DNA of 64,000 nt from Amycolatopsis tucumanensis (GCF_021654135.1 NZ_JAKGSD010000021.1:1-64000), one strand, 5' to 3'; positions 1 to 8,697 are shown, counted from the stretch's first letter. Translations and numbers: made by a program. Notes: generated from the sequence alone by a model not told the origin.

Positions 1-1
1 C

Positions 2-3000
2 GGCGGCGGCGGGAAGGTCGACACGCCGGACCTCGACGGCCCCACGAGCCCGGACACACCGAACAGCCCGGACGGCGTCGACGGCACCCCGGGCACGCCA
101 GGCGCCAGCCGCCCCGGCGACGGTTCCGGGAGCCCGCTCCGGCGGGACGCCGAAGATCCCGACCTCCGTTCCCAGGAACCGGTCGGGCGGTGCGGCCGCC
201 GCGAGCCGATCGACATGGCGACCGGCGAGATGTACCTGGTGCAGAAGGACGTCCAGCTCCCCGGCCTGCTCCCGCTGGTGCTGCAGCGCGTCCACGTGTC
301 GTCCTACCGCTCCGGCCGCCTCTTCGGCCCGTCCTGGGCGTCCACATTGGACCAACGATTGGAGCTGGACGAGCGCGGTGTGTGCTACGCCGGTCCCGAC
401 GGGGTGATCCTCGTGTATCCGCACCCGCCCGCGGAGGGCGAGGTCTTCGCGGAGGCCGGCGCCCGATGGCCGTTGGCGCGGGCGGCCGATGGCGGGTACA
501 CGATCCGCCAGCCGCAGAGCGGCCGCGTGCTGCGGTTCGCGCCCGCTCGGGGTGGTACCGCGGAACTCACCGCGATCGAGGAACGCACCGACCGGATCGA
601 CTTCGACCGTGACCCCTCCGGGATGCCCGTCGCGGTCCGGCACTCCGGTGGGTATCGGGTCGACGTCCGGACCTCCGATGGGCGCGTCACGGAACTCAGC
701 CTGCAAGATCCGCCGTCCGGCGGGATTTCCCTGGTGCGGTACGGCTACGACGGTGGCAACCTCGTAGAGGTCGTCAACTCGTCCGGCCGTCCGCTGCGCT
801 TCGCCTACGACCAGGCCGGCCGGATCATCCGCTGGGACGACCGCAACGGCGAGTGGTACGCCTACACCTACGACCACCGCGGTCGCTGCGTCCGCACGGA
901 GGGCTCGGGCGACGCGCTCGCCGGCACGCTCGAGTACGACCTCGAGAACCGGGTGACGACCGAGACCAACTCGCTGGGCCACGTCCGGCGGTACCACTTC
1001 AACGAGTTCAACCAGCTGGTGCGGGAGATCGACCCGCTGGGCCACGAGACGCGGTTCGACTGGGACCGTTACCACCGGCTGCTCGCGCACACCGACCAGC
1101 TGGGCCGCACCACCCGCTACCGGTACGACGACCGGGGCAGCCTCACCGAGGTGACGCGCCCGGACGGTACGCGGGCGCTGATCGAGTACAACGCACAGGG
1201 TCTGCCCGCGACCGCGGTCGACCCCGACGGGTCGGTGTGGCGGTACGAGTACGACGATGCGGGCAACCGCACGCTCGTCGTGGATCCGACGGGCGCGGTG
1301 ACCCGGTACGGCTACAACGAGTCGGGGCACCTTGCGACGATCACCGACCACTTCGGCAACGTGGTCCGCCGTGAGACCGACTCCGCAGGCCTGCTCACCG
1401 CCCTGACGGACCCCGACGGCGGCGTCACGCGTTACCGGCGGGACCAGTTCGGCCGGGTGATCCTCGTCCAGGACCCGGTCGGCGGCGAGACGCACCTCCG
1501 CTGGACGGTCGAGGGCAAGCTGTTGTCCCGCACGTTGCCGGACGGCACTACCGAGCACTGGAGGTACGACGGCGAGGGCAACGAGGTCGAGCGGGTCGAC
1601 GCGAACGGCAACGTGACACGCGTCGAGATGACGCACTTCGACTTCTTCGCCTCGCAGACGGGCCCGGACGGTGCCCGGTTCGACTTCGTCTACGACAGTG
1701 AGATGAAGCTCCGCGCGGTTCGCGACCCGCTCGGCGACGAATGGCGGTACGAGTACGACGCGGCCGGCCGCCTGATCGCCGAGACGGACTTCACCGGTCG
1801 CGCCATCTCCTACGAGCGCGACGCGGCGGGGCAGCTGGTGTCCCGGACCAACGGTGCGGGCGAGACCACGGTCTTCGTGCGCGACGCCCTCGGCAACGTC
1901 GTCGAGCGCCGGTCCCGTGACGGTGTCGCGACGTTCGAATACGACCCGGCGGGGCGGCTTGTCCGCGCTCGCAACGCGGATGCCGACGTTCGTTTCGAAC
2001 GGGACGCGGCGGGCCGGGTGCTCGCCGAGACGATCAACGGCCATTCCACCGTTTTCGCCTACGACGCTCTGGGCCGCCGCACGTACCGTCGCACACCCTC
2101 GGGCACGGAGAGCTTCTGGGACTACGGCTCGAGCCACCGGCCCGCTTCACTGCGTACCGGCGGGCGGACGTTCACCTTCGGGTTCGATGCCGCGGGCCGG
2201 GAGATCGAGCGGTTGCTCGACAGTGGAACGGCGCTGGCGCAGACGTGGACGCCCACGCACCGGCTGGGTTCGCAGACCGTGGCCGGCGTCGCCGACCGGG
2301 CGAACGGAACCATGCGGCACCTCTACGAACGCCGCTACCACTACCGGCCCGATGGTGTCGTGAACGCCATCGAGGACGACATCGCCGGAGTCCGGCGCTA
2401 TGAGCTCGACGCGAACGGCCGGGTGGAACAGGTCGGCAGTCCGGACGGCTACGAGCGGTACTCCTACGATCCGGCGGGCAACATCCGGACCGCGGAGTGG
2501 CCGGACACCGACACGGACGGCCAGGGACGGCGCGACTACCAGGGCGCGCTCGTGGTTTCGGCGGGTCGCGTGCGGTACGGCTACGACCGTCAGGGCCGGA
2601 TCACGTTGCGGCAGAAGAAGCGGCTGTCGGCGAAACCCGACACGTGGCACTACACCTGGAACTCCGAGGACCGGCTGACCTCGGTGGTCACGCCGGACGG
2701 CACGCGGTGGCGCTACCTCTACGACGCGCTCGGGCGCCGCATCGCGAAGCTGCGCCTCGCCGCGGACGGGGTCACGGTCGCGGAACGCACGGACTTCTTC
2801 TGGGACGGGTCCGTGCTCGTCGAGCAGATCAGCAGTGATGCCACCGCGATCTCCTGGGAGCACGAGCCGAGCGGACGGCGTCCCCTGGCTCAGGTCGAGC
2901 GCGTGTTCCGCGGGGACGGTTCGCAGCAGTGGTTCGACCGCGCCTTCTGCGCGATCGTCACCGATCTGGCCGGAACGCCGACCGAACTCGTCGACGGGTC

Positions 3001-3619
3001 CGGCGCCGTCGTGTGGCAGGGGCGCCGGACGCTGTGGGGCAAGGCATTGGCGCGCCTGGAGAACCGGGCCGGGACACCGCTGAGGTTCGCGGGTCAGTAC
3101 TTCGACCTCGAAACCGGTCTGCACTACAACTTCCAGCGTTACTACGACCCGGAGTCGGGGCGCTTCGCGAGCAACGATCCACTCGGGCTCGAGGGCGGGT
3201 TCAACCCGCAGGCCTACGTCCCCAACCCGGTCAGCTGGATCGACCCGCTGGGGCTCACGGCCGCGGACGGATGCGGCCCGGACACGCCCGACGGCGAAGA
3301 CGAGTACGTGCCGCTCTACAAGGCGCCGCAGCGCGGCCTCGGGCAGCAGCAGTACGAGCACGGCTACCGCGCGGACGATTACGGGGGGACGGGACCGTGG
3401 GAGGCGGGAGCGTTCTTCGCGCGTGATCGCGAGCTCGCGGACACCTATGCGGGCCACTACGGTGAGGGGGTCATCGAGATCCAGGTCCCGGCTTCGGAGT
3501 ACGCGGATCGGTTCGCCCGGTTCGAACAGCCGTACCAGGGCGGGCCGCTGACCGAAGTCGAGATTCCCGCGTCTCGTGTGGAAGAACTCAACCAGTACCC
3601 GAGAAAGTGGCATCGATGA
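2..3619 (+). CDS. RHS/YD-repeat polymorphic toxin, 5' end outside window
   Basis: The frame is open from base 2, so the gene starts before the window; 1205 residues are visible. A Gly/Asp/Pro-rich linker is followed by REPIDMATGEM (about base 200), the usual entry of the RHS N-terminal domain. About 20 YD-type repeats follow (for example RYEYDDAGNRT, YEYDAAGRL). The RHS core closes with RYYDPESGRFASNDPLGL and a second IDPLGL near 3239-3256, the site where RHS shells are typically cleaved. The last ~118 residues (from about 3262) are a different domain: VPLYKAP, a glycine-rich turn, AGAFFARDRELADTYAGHYG, then VIEIQVPASEY. This pattern resembles ADP-ribosyltransferase-like (ART) polymorphic toxin tips, but that is inference from motif shape. 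Role known for the family: contact-dependent toxin carried in an RHS cocoon. The stop overlaps the start of the putative immunity gene. Confidence 0.9.
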   Translation, partial: GGGGKVDTPDLDGPTSPDTPNSPDGVDGTPGTPGASRPGDGSGSPLRRDAEDPDLRSQEPVGRCGRREPIDMATGEMYLVQKDVQLPGLLPLVLQRVHVSSYRSGRLFGPSWASTLDQRLELDERGVCYAGPDGVILVYPHPPAEGEVFAEAGARWPLARAADGGYTIRQPQSGRVLRFAPARGGTAELTAIEERTDRIDFDRDPSGMPVAVRHSGGYRVDVRTSDGRVTELSLQDPPSGGISLVRYGYDGGNLVEVVNSSGRPLRFAYDQAGRIIRWDDRNGEWYAYTYDHRGRCVRTEGSGDALAGTLEYDLENRVTTETNSLGHVRRYHFNEFNQLVREIDPLGHETRFDWDRYHRLLAHTDQLGRTTRYRYDDRGSLTEVTRPDGTRALIEYNAQGLPATAVDPDGSVWRYEYDDAGNRTLVVDPTGAVTRYGYNESGHLATITDHFGNVVRRETDSAGLLTALTDPDGGVTRYRRDQFGRVILVQDPVGGETHLRWTVEGKLLSRTLPDGTTEHWRYDGEGNEVERVDANGNVTRVEMTHFDFFASQTGPDGARFDFVYDSEMKLRAVRDPLGDEWRYEYDAAGRLIAETDFTGRAISYERDAAGQLVSRTNGAGETTVFVRDALGNVVERRSRDGVATFEYDPAGRLVRARNADADVRFERDAAGRVLAETINGHSTVFAYDALGRRTYRRTPSGTESFWDYGSSHRPASLRTGGRTFTFGFDAAGREIERLLDSGTALAQTWTPTHRLGSQTVAGVADRANGTMRHLYERRYHYRPDGVVNAIEDDIAGVRRYELDANGRVEQVGSPDGYERYSYDPAGNIRTAEWPDTDTDGQGRRDYQGALVVSAGRVRYGYDRQGRITLRQKKRLSAKPDTWHYTWNSEDRLTSVVTPDGTRWRYLYDALGRRIAKLRLAADGVTVAERTDFFWDGSVLVEQISSDATAISWEHEPSGRRPLAQVERVFRGDGSQQWFDRAFCAIVTDLAGTPTELVDGSGAVVWQGRRTLWGKALARLENRAGTPLRFAGQYFDLETGLHYNFQRYYDPESGRFASNDPLGLEGGFNPQAYVPNPVSWIDPLGLTAADGCGPDTPDGEDEYVPLYKAPQRGLGQQQYEHGYRADDYGGTGPWEAGAFFARDRELADTYAGHYGEGVIEIQVPASEYADRFARFEQPYQGGPLTEVEIPASRVEELNQYPRKWHR

Positions 3620-3918
3620 TGAACGACGCGGAATGGGCGGCCGCGAAGGAACGCTTCCCGATCGGCTCGGTGGTGGAGGCCGTGGTCGCGGAGCACCTGC
3701 CGTTCGGCATGATCGTGACCCTGCCCGGGGAGGTGCCCGCGTTGATCGACGCCATCAGCTACCGGCCCGGCGGCGAAGACGTGTTCGACCATTCGAAGTG
3801 GCCTGCGGTCGGCGAACCGGTCCACGGCACGATCGCCGACCACCGGGACCGCAACCGGCAGATCCAGGTCCGGGTGGGGCCGCCCGTGTGGGAGAAGACC
3901 GGGAGTGACCGTTCCTGA
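3616..3918 (+). CDS. S1-like OB-fold protein, probable immunity protein of the RHS toxin
   Basis: 100 residues from the ATG that overlaps the RHS stop (ATGA); a second ATG follows directly at 3619 and an in-frame GTG lies at 3607. The sequence IGSVVEAVVAEHLPFGMIV, then PALIDAISY and VHGTIADHRDRNRQIQVRV, has the strand pattern of an S1 RNA-binding OB fold. Its position directly downstream of, and translationally coupled to, an RHS toxin C terminus is the classic place for the cognate immunity gene. The S1-like assignment rests on pattern reading; the immunity role is inferred from context only. No signal peptide or membrane segment is seen, so it should act in the cytoplasm. Confidence 0.7.
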   Translation: MMNDAEWAAAKERFPIGSVVEAVVAEHLPFGMIVTLPGEVPALIDAISYRPGGEDVFDHSKWPAVGEPVHGTIADHRDRNRQIQVRVGPPVWEKTGSDRS

Positions 3919-4402
3919 CGAGCTGCGGCGCCTGCCACCCGAGGAGCAGCGCGCCCGCTTGCGCGCGACCGAAGGTGGCGGCAACTGGCTCGGTCTCATC
4001 CAGACCGCGACCCTCTACGCCACCACCCCCGGCGAAAGCCGGGAGTCGTGGGCTCGTCTCGCGGTGGCGGCGCTCGAGGTCGCCCGGGAGACGGGCGCCC
4101 TCGCGGATCGGGAAGTCCGGCCGCGGGAAGCCAACCTCGCCCGCAACCTCGACGACCCGGTCGCCGCCGGGCTGCGGCCCGACGACGTGGCGGCCGCGTG
4201 CCTGGCCCTGGCCGGGATGACCCCGGCCAGGGCGGCGGCGGTGGAGTGGTCCCTGCGCTCCGAGGACGTCGGCAAGATGCGCACGCTGCGCCGGGTCCGC
4301 AACGTCGTCGTGCCCGCGGTCGAGCTGAGCGACCGGGTGGCGAGCGAGGAGCTGCGCCGGGAGCTGGAGGAGTGGCGCGCGGTGCTGCCGCGCCTGCCCT
4401 GA
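3905..4402 (+). CDS. Small unrecognised protein in the RHS locus
   Basis: 165 residues from a GTG that overlaps the end of the S1-like gene by 14 bases. I do not recognise the family. It is mostly helical and charged: PDELRRLPPEEQRARLRATE at the start, a central segment rich in Ala/Arg, and a C-terminal helix ELRRELEEWRAVLPRLP. It has no signal peptide or membrane segment. The tight overlap suggests co-translation with the S1-like gene, so a second immunity or accessory role for the RHS toxin is possible, but nothing in the sequence proves it. Confidence 0.6.
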   Translation: MTVPDELRRLPPEEQRARLRATEGGGNWLGLIQTATLYATTPGESRESWARLAVAALEVARETGALADREVRPREANLARNLDDPVAAGLRPDDVAAACLALAGMTPARAAAVEWSLRSEDVGKMRTLRRVRNVVVPAVELSDRVASEELRRELEEWRAVLPRLP

Positions 4403-4473
4403 CCTCGCGCGTACCGCCTGAGTCGTAATCCAAGAGCCGCTCTTCGACGGACGCGCGGGGCGGCCGTCTGCCG

Positions 4474-4479
4474 TAGCTT
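4474..4479 (+). promoter_or_regulatory. Possible -10 element for a leaderless histidine kinase transcript
   Basis: TAGCTT fits the actinobacterial TAnnnT -10 pattern and ends seven bases before the GTG of the kinase gene, with no Shine-Dalgarno between them. This spacing is typical of leaderless actinobacterial genes. A 13-bp inverted repeat, AAGAGC-C-GCTCTT, lies upstream at 4432-4444 and might be an operator. No convincing -35 hexamer was found. Confidence 0.3.
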
Positions 4480-4486
4480 CGGGGGC

Positions 4487-5593
4487 GTGCGTGACCCCCG
4501 CCGGTGGCCGGCTCTCGTGGACGTGGTGCTCACCCTCGTCCCGCTGGGGTTCGTCCTCGTGACGACCACCGTGGCGGGCCGGGCGCAGCAGGATCCGCTC
4601 GACCTGTCCGGCTACCTGTGGCTCACCGCGGCCGCGTTACCGTTGTTCGCCGTGCGGCGGGTGCCGTTGCCGGTCTTCGTCGTCACCGCCGCGCTGACCT
4701 GGGCCTACTACAGCACGGACCACCCGGGCGGCCCGGCGGTCGTGGTGCCGACCATCGCGCTGTTCGTGCTCACCCGCGCCCGCGGGCCGCTCGTCGCGGG
4801 CATCGCCGGGTCGGCCGTCATCCTGGCCGGGCTGGTCGTCTACTTCGCCCGCGGCGGTGAACTCGTGCTCGACGCCCGCGCCGGGTTGTTCGTCGTCTGG
4901 CTGGTCGCCGTCCTCGGCATCGGCACCGCCGTCCGCAACCGCGTCGCGGCCAGGCTCGCCGCCGAGCAGGAGGCCGCCGAACGGCAGTCCCGCCTCGCCG
5001 AGCAGGAGCGGCTGCGCATCGCCCGCGAGGTGCACGACGTCGTCGCCCACAGCCTGGCCATGATCAACGTCCAGGCCGGCGTCGCGGTGCACGTCGCGGA
5101 CCGGCGGCCGGACCAGGCCGTCGCCGCGTTGCAGGCGATCAAGGAGGCCAGCGCGACCGCGCTCGCCGACCTGCGCGCCACCGTCGCCGTGCTGCGCTCC
5201 GGCCAGGGCCTCGGGCCCGCGCCCAGCCTGAAGCAGCTCGGCGAACTGCTCGACCACACCCGCGCGACCGGCCTGACCGTCCGCGTCCACGGCTCGCCCG
5301 GCGACCTGCCCGCCCCGGTCGACGGCGCGGCCTACCGCATCCTGCAGGAGTCGCTCACCAACGTCGTCCGGCACGCCAACCAGCCCCGCACCGTCGACAT
5401 CCGCTTCGCCCGCCGCGACGGACAGTTCCGGCTCGTGGTGCGGGACGACGGCCGCGGTGCGGAAACCCCCACCGTCGGCAACGGCCTGCGGGGCATGCAG
5501 GAACGCGCCGCCGCGCTCGGCGGCAAAGCCGAGGCCCACGTGGTCGACGGCGGTTTCGAGGTCCGCGCGGAACTACCCCTGGAGGAGACATGA
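4487..5593 (+). CDS. NarL/DesK-type sensor histidine kinase
   Basis: 368 residues, GTG start. The N-terminal ~145 residues hold four to five hydrophobic membrane segments. A short coiled linker (RLAAEQEAAERQSRLAEQER) leads to the HisKA_3 dimerisation and phosphoacceptor box REVHDVVAHSL, with the likely phosphorylated His183. The HATPase domain shows an N box ESLTNVVRHAN (Asn292) and the G boxes DDGRG and GNGLRGMQER. There is no separate large extracellular sensor domain, so the signal is probably sensed in the membrane. The stop overlaps the ATG of the response regulator (ATGA), which makes the pair one translational unit. The ligand cannot be inferred. Confidence 0.93.
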   Translation: MRDPRRWPALVDVVLTLVPLGFVLVTTTVAGRAQQDPLDLSGYLWLTAAALPLFAVRRVPLPVFVVTAALTWAYYSTDHPGGPAVVVPTIALFVLTRARGPLVAGIAGSAVILAGLVVYFARGGELVLDARAGLFVVWLVAVLGIGTAVRNRVAARLAAEQEAAERQSRLAEQERLRIAREVHDVVAHSLAMINVQAGVAVHVADRRPDQAVAALQAIKEASATALADLRATVAVLRSGQGLGPAPSLKQLGELLDHTRATGLTVRVHGSPGDLPAPVDGAAYRILQESLTNVVRHANQPRTVDIRFARRDGQFRLVVRDDGRGAETPTVGNGLRGMQERAAALGGKAEAHVVDGGFEVRAELPLEET

Positions 5594-6258
5594 TCCGGGT
5601 CGTGCTCGCCGACGACCAGGCGCTGGTGCGCGCCGGGTTCCGCGTGCTGCTGGAGACCGAGGACGGGTTCGAGGTCTGCGGCGAGGCCGCGGACGGCGCG
5701 CAAGCGCTTGCCCTGGCGCGGGAACACCGGCCGGACGTGGTCGTCATGGACATCCGCATGCCCGGCGTCGACGGCCTCACCGCCACCCGCGAGATCACCG
5801 GCGACCCGGACCTGGCCGAGGTGAAGGTCCTGGTCCTGACCACCTTCGACGTCGACGAGTACGTGTTCCAGGCCCTGCGTTCCGGCGCCAGCGGGTTCCT
5901 GCTGAAGGACACCGACCCGGTCGAGCTGCTCCGCGCGCTGCGCGTGGTCGCCTCCGGCGAAGCCCTGCTCGCGCCGACCGTCACCCGGCGGCTGATCAGC
6001 GAGTTCGTCGGCCGCCCGGAGAACCGGCGCATCGACACGGCCGCGGTGCAGCGGATCACCGACCGCGAACGCGAGGTGCTGGCGCTGGTCGCGGGCGGTC
6101 TGTCCAACGACGAGATCGCCGCCCAGCTGGTGATCTCCACGGCCACCGCGCGCACGCACGTCAGCCGCATCATGACGAAACTCGGCGCGCGGGACCGCGC
6201 CCAGCTCGTCGTGCTGGCCTACGAGTCCGGCTTGGTCACGCCGCGCGGCTCACGGTGA
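5590..6258 (+). CDS. NarL/FixJ-family response regulator
   Basis: 222 residues. The receiver domain (about 1-120) has the acidic pocket DDQ near the start, phosphoacceptor Asp54 in VVMDIRMPG, the conserved Thr in VLTTFD and Lys in LLKDTDP. A LuxR-type helix-turn-helix fills about 150-215: ITDREREVLALVAGGLSNDE followed by ATARTHVSRIMTKLGARDRA. The start codon overlaps the stop of the kinase gene. The protein is the DNA-binding output of that kinase. Its 3' end overlaps a possible small convergent gene by 40 bases. Confidence 0.95.
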   Translation: MIRVVLADDQALVRAGFRVLLETEDGFEVCGEAADGAQALALAREHRPDVVVMDIRMPGVDGLTATREITGDPDLAEVKVLVLTTFDVDEYVFQALRSGASGFLLKDTDPVELLRALRVVASGEALLAPTVTRRLISEFVGRPENRRIDTAAVQRITDREREVLALVAGGLSNDEIAAQLVISTATARTHVSRIMTKLGARDRAQLVVLAYESGLVTPRGSR

Positions 6259-6329
6259 CGCAGCACGGCCACCAGCCGCACCAGGAACACCACGGCGATC
6301 AGGCCGACGAGGCCGATCTGGATCCACAT
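6219..6329 (-). CDS. Possible 36-residue single-span membrane protein
   Basis: A short reading frame beginning MWIQIGLVGLIAVVFLVRLV. A strong Shine-Dalgarno (GGAAGGAGG) ends five bases before the ATG. The peptide has one clear hydrophobic helix of about 20 residues and a basic tail (LRHREPRGVTKP), as many genuine small membrane proteins do. A longer in-frame start at 6410 lacks a good ribosome site and adds only unlikely sequence. It overlaps the 3' end of the response regulator on the other strand by 40 bases. Conservation is unknown. Confidence 0.45.
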   Translation of the reverse strand: MWIQIGLVGLIAVVFLVRLVAVLRHREPRGVTKPDS

Positions 6330-6406
6330 CCGCGCCTCCTTCCCGTGCCCGATGCTCTGCTCGTTAGGCGCGCGGGAGTGGGAGGAGGTTGCGTGACACG
6401 CCGAAG

Positions 6407-8212
6407 TCACCCGTTGGGGGTGACCGGCTCACCTGCGAGGATGCGCGTCAGCGACCAGACGCGGTGCGGATCGAGGTCCACCGGGCGGGGCGCCGGATCG
6501 GGCCGCAACCGGCTCAGCAGGACCTGCTGGACCAGCGCGGTCGGCACACGGCGGGTGGCCAGCCGCCGCCAGAAGACGTGGTCCTCCAGGCCGTCGGCCA
6601 GCGGGTCCTCGGTCCAGCCGCCGAACGACTCGGCCAGTTCGCGGCGCACCAGGTACCCGCTGCCGAGGTAGGGCAGCTCCGCCAGCCGCCGCTCCTCCGG
6701 GGGCAGCGCGGCGACCAGTCCTTCGACCGGGTCGGCGACCGGGCAGTGCACCACGTCGACGTCGGCGGAGGCGGCGACCAGCCGTTCCAGCAGCCGGCGC
6801 GAGGCCCGCAGCCCGCCGTCGAGCACCAGCAGCCACGGCGCGGCCGAGCGCTCCAGCAGCCGGTTGCGCGTGTACCCGCGGCCCAGCGGCAGCTCGTGCC
6901 GCAGCAGGTCGGCGGGCCGGGGGCGGGGCCGCGGCGCGACACCGTCCTCGCCGACGAGGATCCGGCGCGGCAGCACGGTGCCGGCGAGCAGGTCGCGGAC
7001 CAGCGGGTCCGGATCCGGTTCGCCGGGGCGGCGGACCAGCAGCACGTCCACCTCGGCCCGGTCGGCGTCCGGGAACACCGTGGGCACCGCCGAGGGCAGC
7101 CACTCCACGCCGGACGTGCGGCGCGCGTCCACGGTCTGCTGGCCCATGCGCGTGGCCAGCGGCGGGTTCTCGGCCGGCGCCCCCAGCGACCGGGTGCCGG
7201 CGAACCGCACGTCCCAGGAGGGGGTGTCGATAGCCAGCGGCCGCGGCTCCTCGACGGCTGTGGTCTCGGCGAGCGGGGCGCTCGCGGGCACCCCGGGCGA
7301 GGCGGTCAGCACCCGTTCAGCCAGTTCGACGAGCGTCTTCGCGGACGCCAGCGGGTCCAGCGCGGTGCGCACGAACTCGTACCCCGCCAGCCGCAGGTCG
7401 CGTTCCCGCTGCGGGTCCGCGGCCAGCGCCGCGGCCGCCGCGCCGAGCGACTCCGGCCGCGTCACGACCAGGTGCGTGCCGGACACCAGCGGCGCGAGGT
7501 CAGTGGACGGCTCGGTCAGCACCACGCAGCCGTTGCACAGCGCCTCCAGCACCCGCACCCACTCCAGCGCCCGCGAGCGCTCGCGGTGCAGGTTGAGCAG
7601 GAACCGCGAGTTCGCCAGGTGCGCGAACTTCGCCTCGCCGGGCAGGAAGTCGACCCGCCGCGGGCCCATCGGCTCGTGTGGCGGGGTGAGCAGCCGGACG
7701 CGCAGGTCGGCGAGGTCGCCGGCGTAGGACGCGAGCAGCTTCGACCGGCGCCGTTCCGCGGTGCCGAGGTAGGTCACGTCGATCTCGCGGGCGCTGTCCG
7801 GGTCGCCGCCCCACGCGTCCCAGAGCGGCGAGTACCCCAGCTGGAAGTGTTCGACCGGGATGCCGCGGCGGCGCAGTTCGGCGGTCGAGTCGTGGTTGAT
7901 GTCCACCGCGCCTGCCAGCCCCGGCAGCAGGGCCGCGCTGCGCTCGAAGGTCGCCGTGCCCGGGTGCTCGACGCAGAAGGCGATGGTGCGGCGCCGCTGC
8001 TCCTCGGTCGGCTGGTCGGCCTCCGGGGTCACCACGAAGTACTCGTGCGGCACCACGACGTAGACCGTGTCGGCGTCCGCGTCCGGGTAGCGGCCGGTCG
8101 CGGTGGTCGCGTGGAACCCGGCTCGCCGCACCGAATCGGCGACCACCTCCAGCAGCTCCGCCATGAACCCGGAGCCGCCGGTCGCGGACACGAAGCAGAG
8201 CTGCGCGGTCAT
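6407..8212 (-). CDS. Two-domain glycosyltransferase (GT-B-like plus GT2-like)
   Basis: 601 residues, with an ATG overlapping the stop of the coiled-coil gene (ATGA). Residues ~1-300 look like a GT-B family protein of the spore/maturation glycosyltransferase kind: LCFVSATGGSGFMAELLEVV, VDINHDSTAELRRRGIP, then a C-terminal Rossmann half with RVLEALCNGCVVLTEPSTDL. After a Pro/Glu-rich linker (about 300-370), residues ~375-600 resemble a GT2 nucleotide-diphospho-sugar transferase: VDVLLVRRPGEPDPDPLVRD, RGYTRNRLLERS, a metal-site-like LVLDGG and a late FWRRLATRRVP segment. It ends the four-gene minus-strand chain and probably adds sugars to a surface glycan. Donor and acceptor are unknown. A weak 7-bp hairpin (6406-6424) overlaps the stop. 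Confidence 0.8.
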   Translation of the reverse strand: MTAQLCFVSATGGSGFMAELLEVVADSVRRAGFHATTATGRYPDADADTVYVVVPHEYFVVTPEADQPTEEQRRRTIAFCVEHPGTATFERSAALLPGLAGAVDINHDSTAELRRRGIPVEHFQLGYSPLWDAWGGDPDSAREIDVTYLGTAERRRSKLLASYAGDLADLRVRLLTPPHEPMGPRRVDFLPGEAKFAHLANSRFLLNLHRERSRALEWVRVLEALCNGCVVLTEPSTDLAPLVSGTHLVVTRPESLGAAAAALAADPQRERDLRLAGYEFVRTALDPLASAKTLVELAERVLTASPGVPASAPLAETTAVEEPRPLAIDTPSWDVRFAGTRSLGAPAENPPLATRMGQQTVDARRTSGVEWLPSAVPTVFPDADRAEVDVLLVRRPGEPDPDPLVRDLLAGTVLPRRILVGEDGVAPRPRPRPADLLRHELPLGRGYTRNRLLERSAAPWLLVLDGGLRASRRLLERLVAASADVDVVHCPVADPVEGLVAALPPEERRLAELPYLGSGYLVRRELAESFGGWTEDPLADGLEDHVFWRRLATRRVPTALVQQVLLSRLRPDPAPRPVDLDPHRVWSLTRILAGEPVTPNG

Positions 8213-8697
8213 GAAGTCCGCCGCCGCACGGCCCGCAGCGGCGCGGTGACCCGCCAGCTCACCGTCGCCCGCGTCGCGTCCAGTTCCCGCGCCAGCTCGG
8301 CGGCCCGCTGCTCGGCGGCGAGCGTGCCGCTCTCGGTGAGCGGCGCCTCGGCAGGCGCCGCGCCGGACAGCTGCAGCTCGGCGTCCAGCAGCCGCAGCCG
8401 CAGCCGGTCGCGTTCGCCGCGGGTCTCGGCCAGCTCGGCGCGCAGCGAATCGCGTTCGGCGCGGGCGACCAGCACATCCCGCGCCAACGCGTCGGCCTGC
8501 TCGGCGCGGTCGGCGACGCCGGCCAGCTTCTCCACCTGCTTCACCAGCTGGTCGCGGTGCTTGGTCAGCTCGCGGATCTGCAGTTCCGACTCGCGCAGCT
8601 CGGTGCGCAACCGCTCGCGCTCCTCGGTGAACGCGACCCGCTCGGCCCGCAACCGGGTCAGCTCGGCGCGCACCGCACCTGGCAGCTCGTCGGTCAT
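8209..8697 (-). CDS. Coiled-coil protein of the glycan operon
   Basis: 162 residues, ATG start overlapping the upstream glycosyltransferase stop. Nearly all of it is charged heptad-like helix: RLRAERVAFTEERERLRTEL, then IRELTKHRDQLVKQVEKLA and AERDSLRAELAETRGERDRL. The C-terminal 30 residues (ATVSWRVTAPLRAVRRRTS) match the short tail often found at the end of glycosyltransferase-linked coiled coils, where the W-R-x-T-x-P-L-R pattern recurs. It probably scaffolds or sets the length of the glycosyltransferase complex. That role is inferred from its position between two glycosyltransferase genes with 4-base overlaps on both sides. A much longer frame upstream on this strand is only a shadow. Confidence 0.78.
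   Translation of the reverse strand: MTDELPGAVRAELTRLRAERVAFTEERERLRTELRESELQIRELTKHRDQLVKQVEKLAGVADRAEQADALARDVLVARAERDSLRAELAETRGERDRLRLRLLDAELQLSGAAPAEAPLTESGTLAAEQRAAELARELDATRATVSWRVTAPLRAVRRRTS

Noticed and set aside
3457..3999. Minus-strand frame over the RHS tip and immunity gene
   Set aside because: Pro/Arg-rich shadow, antisense to two coupled genes.
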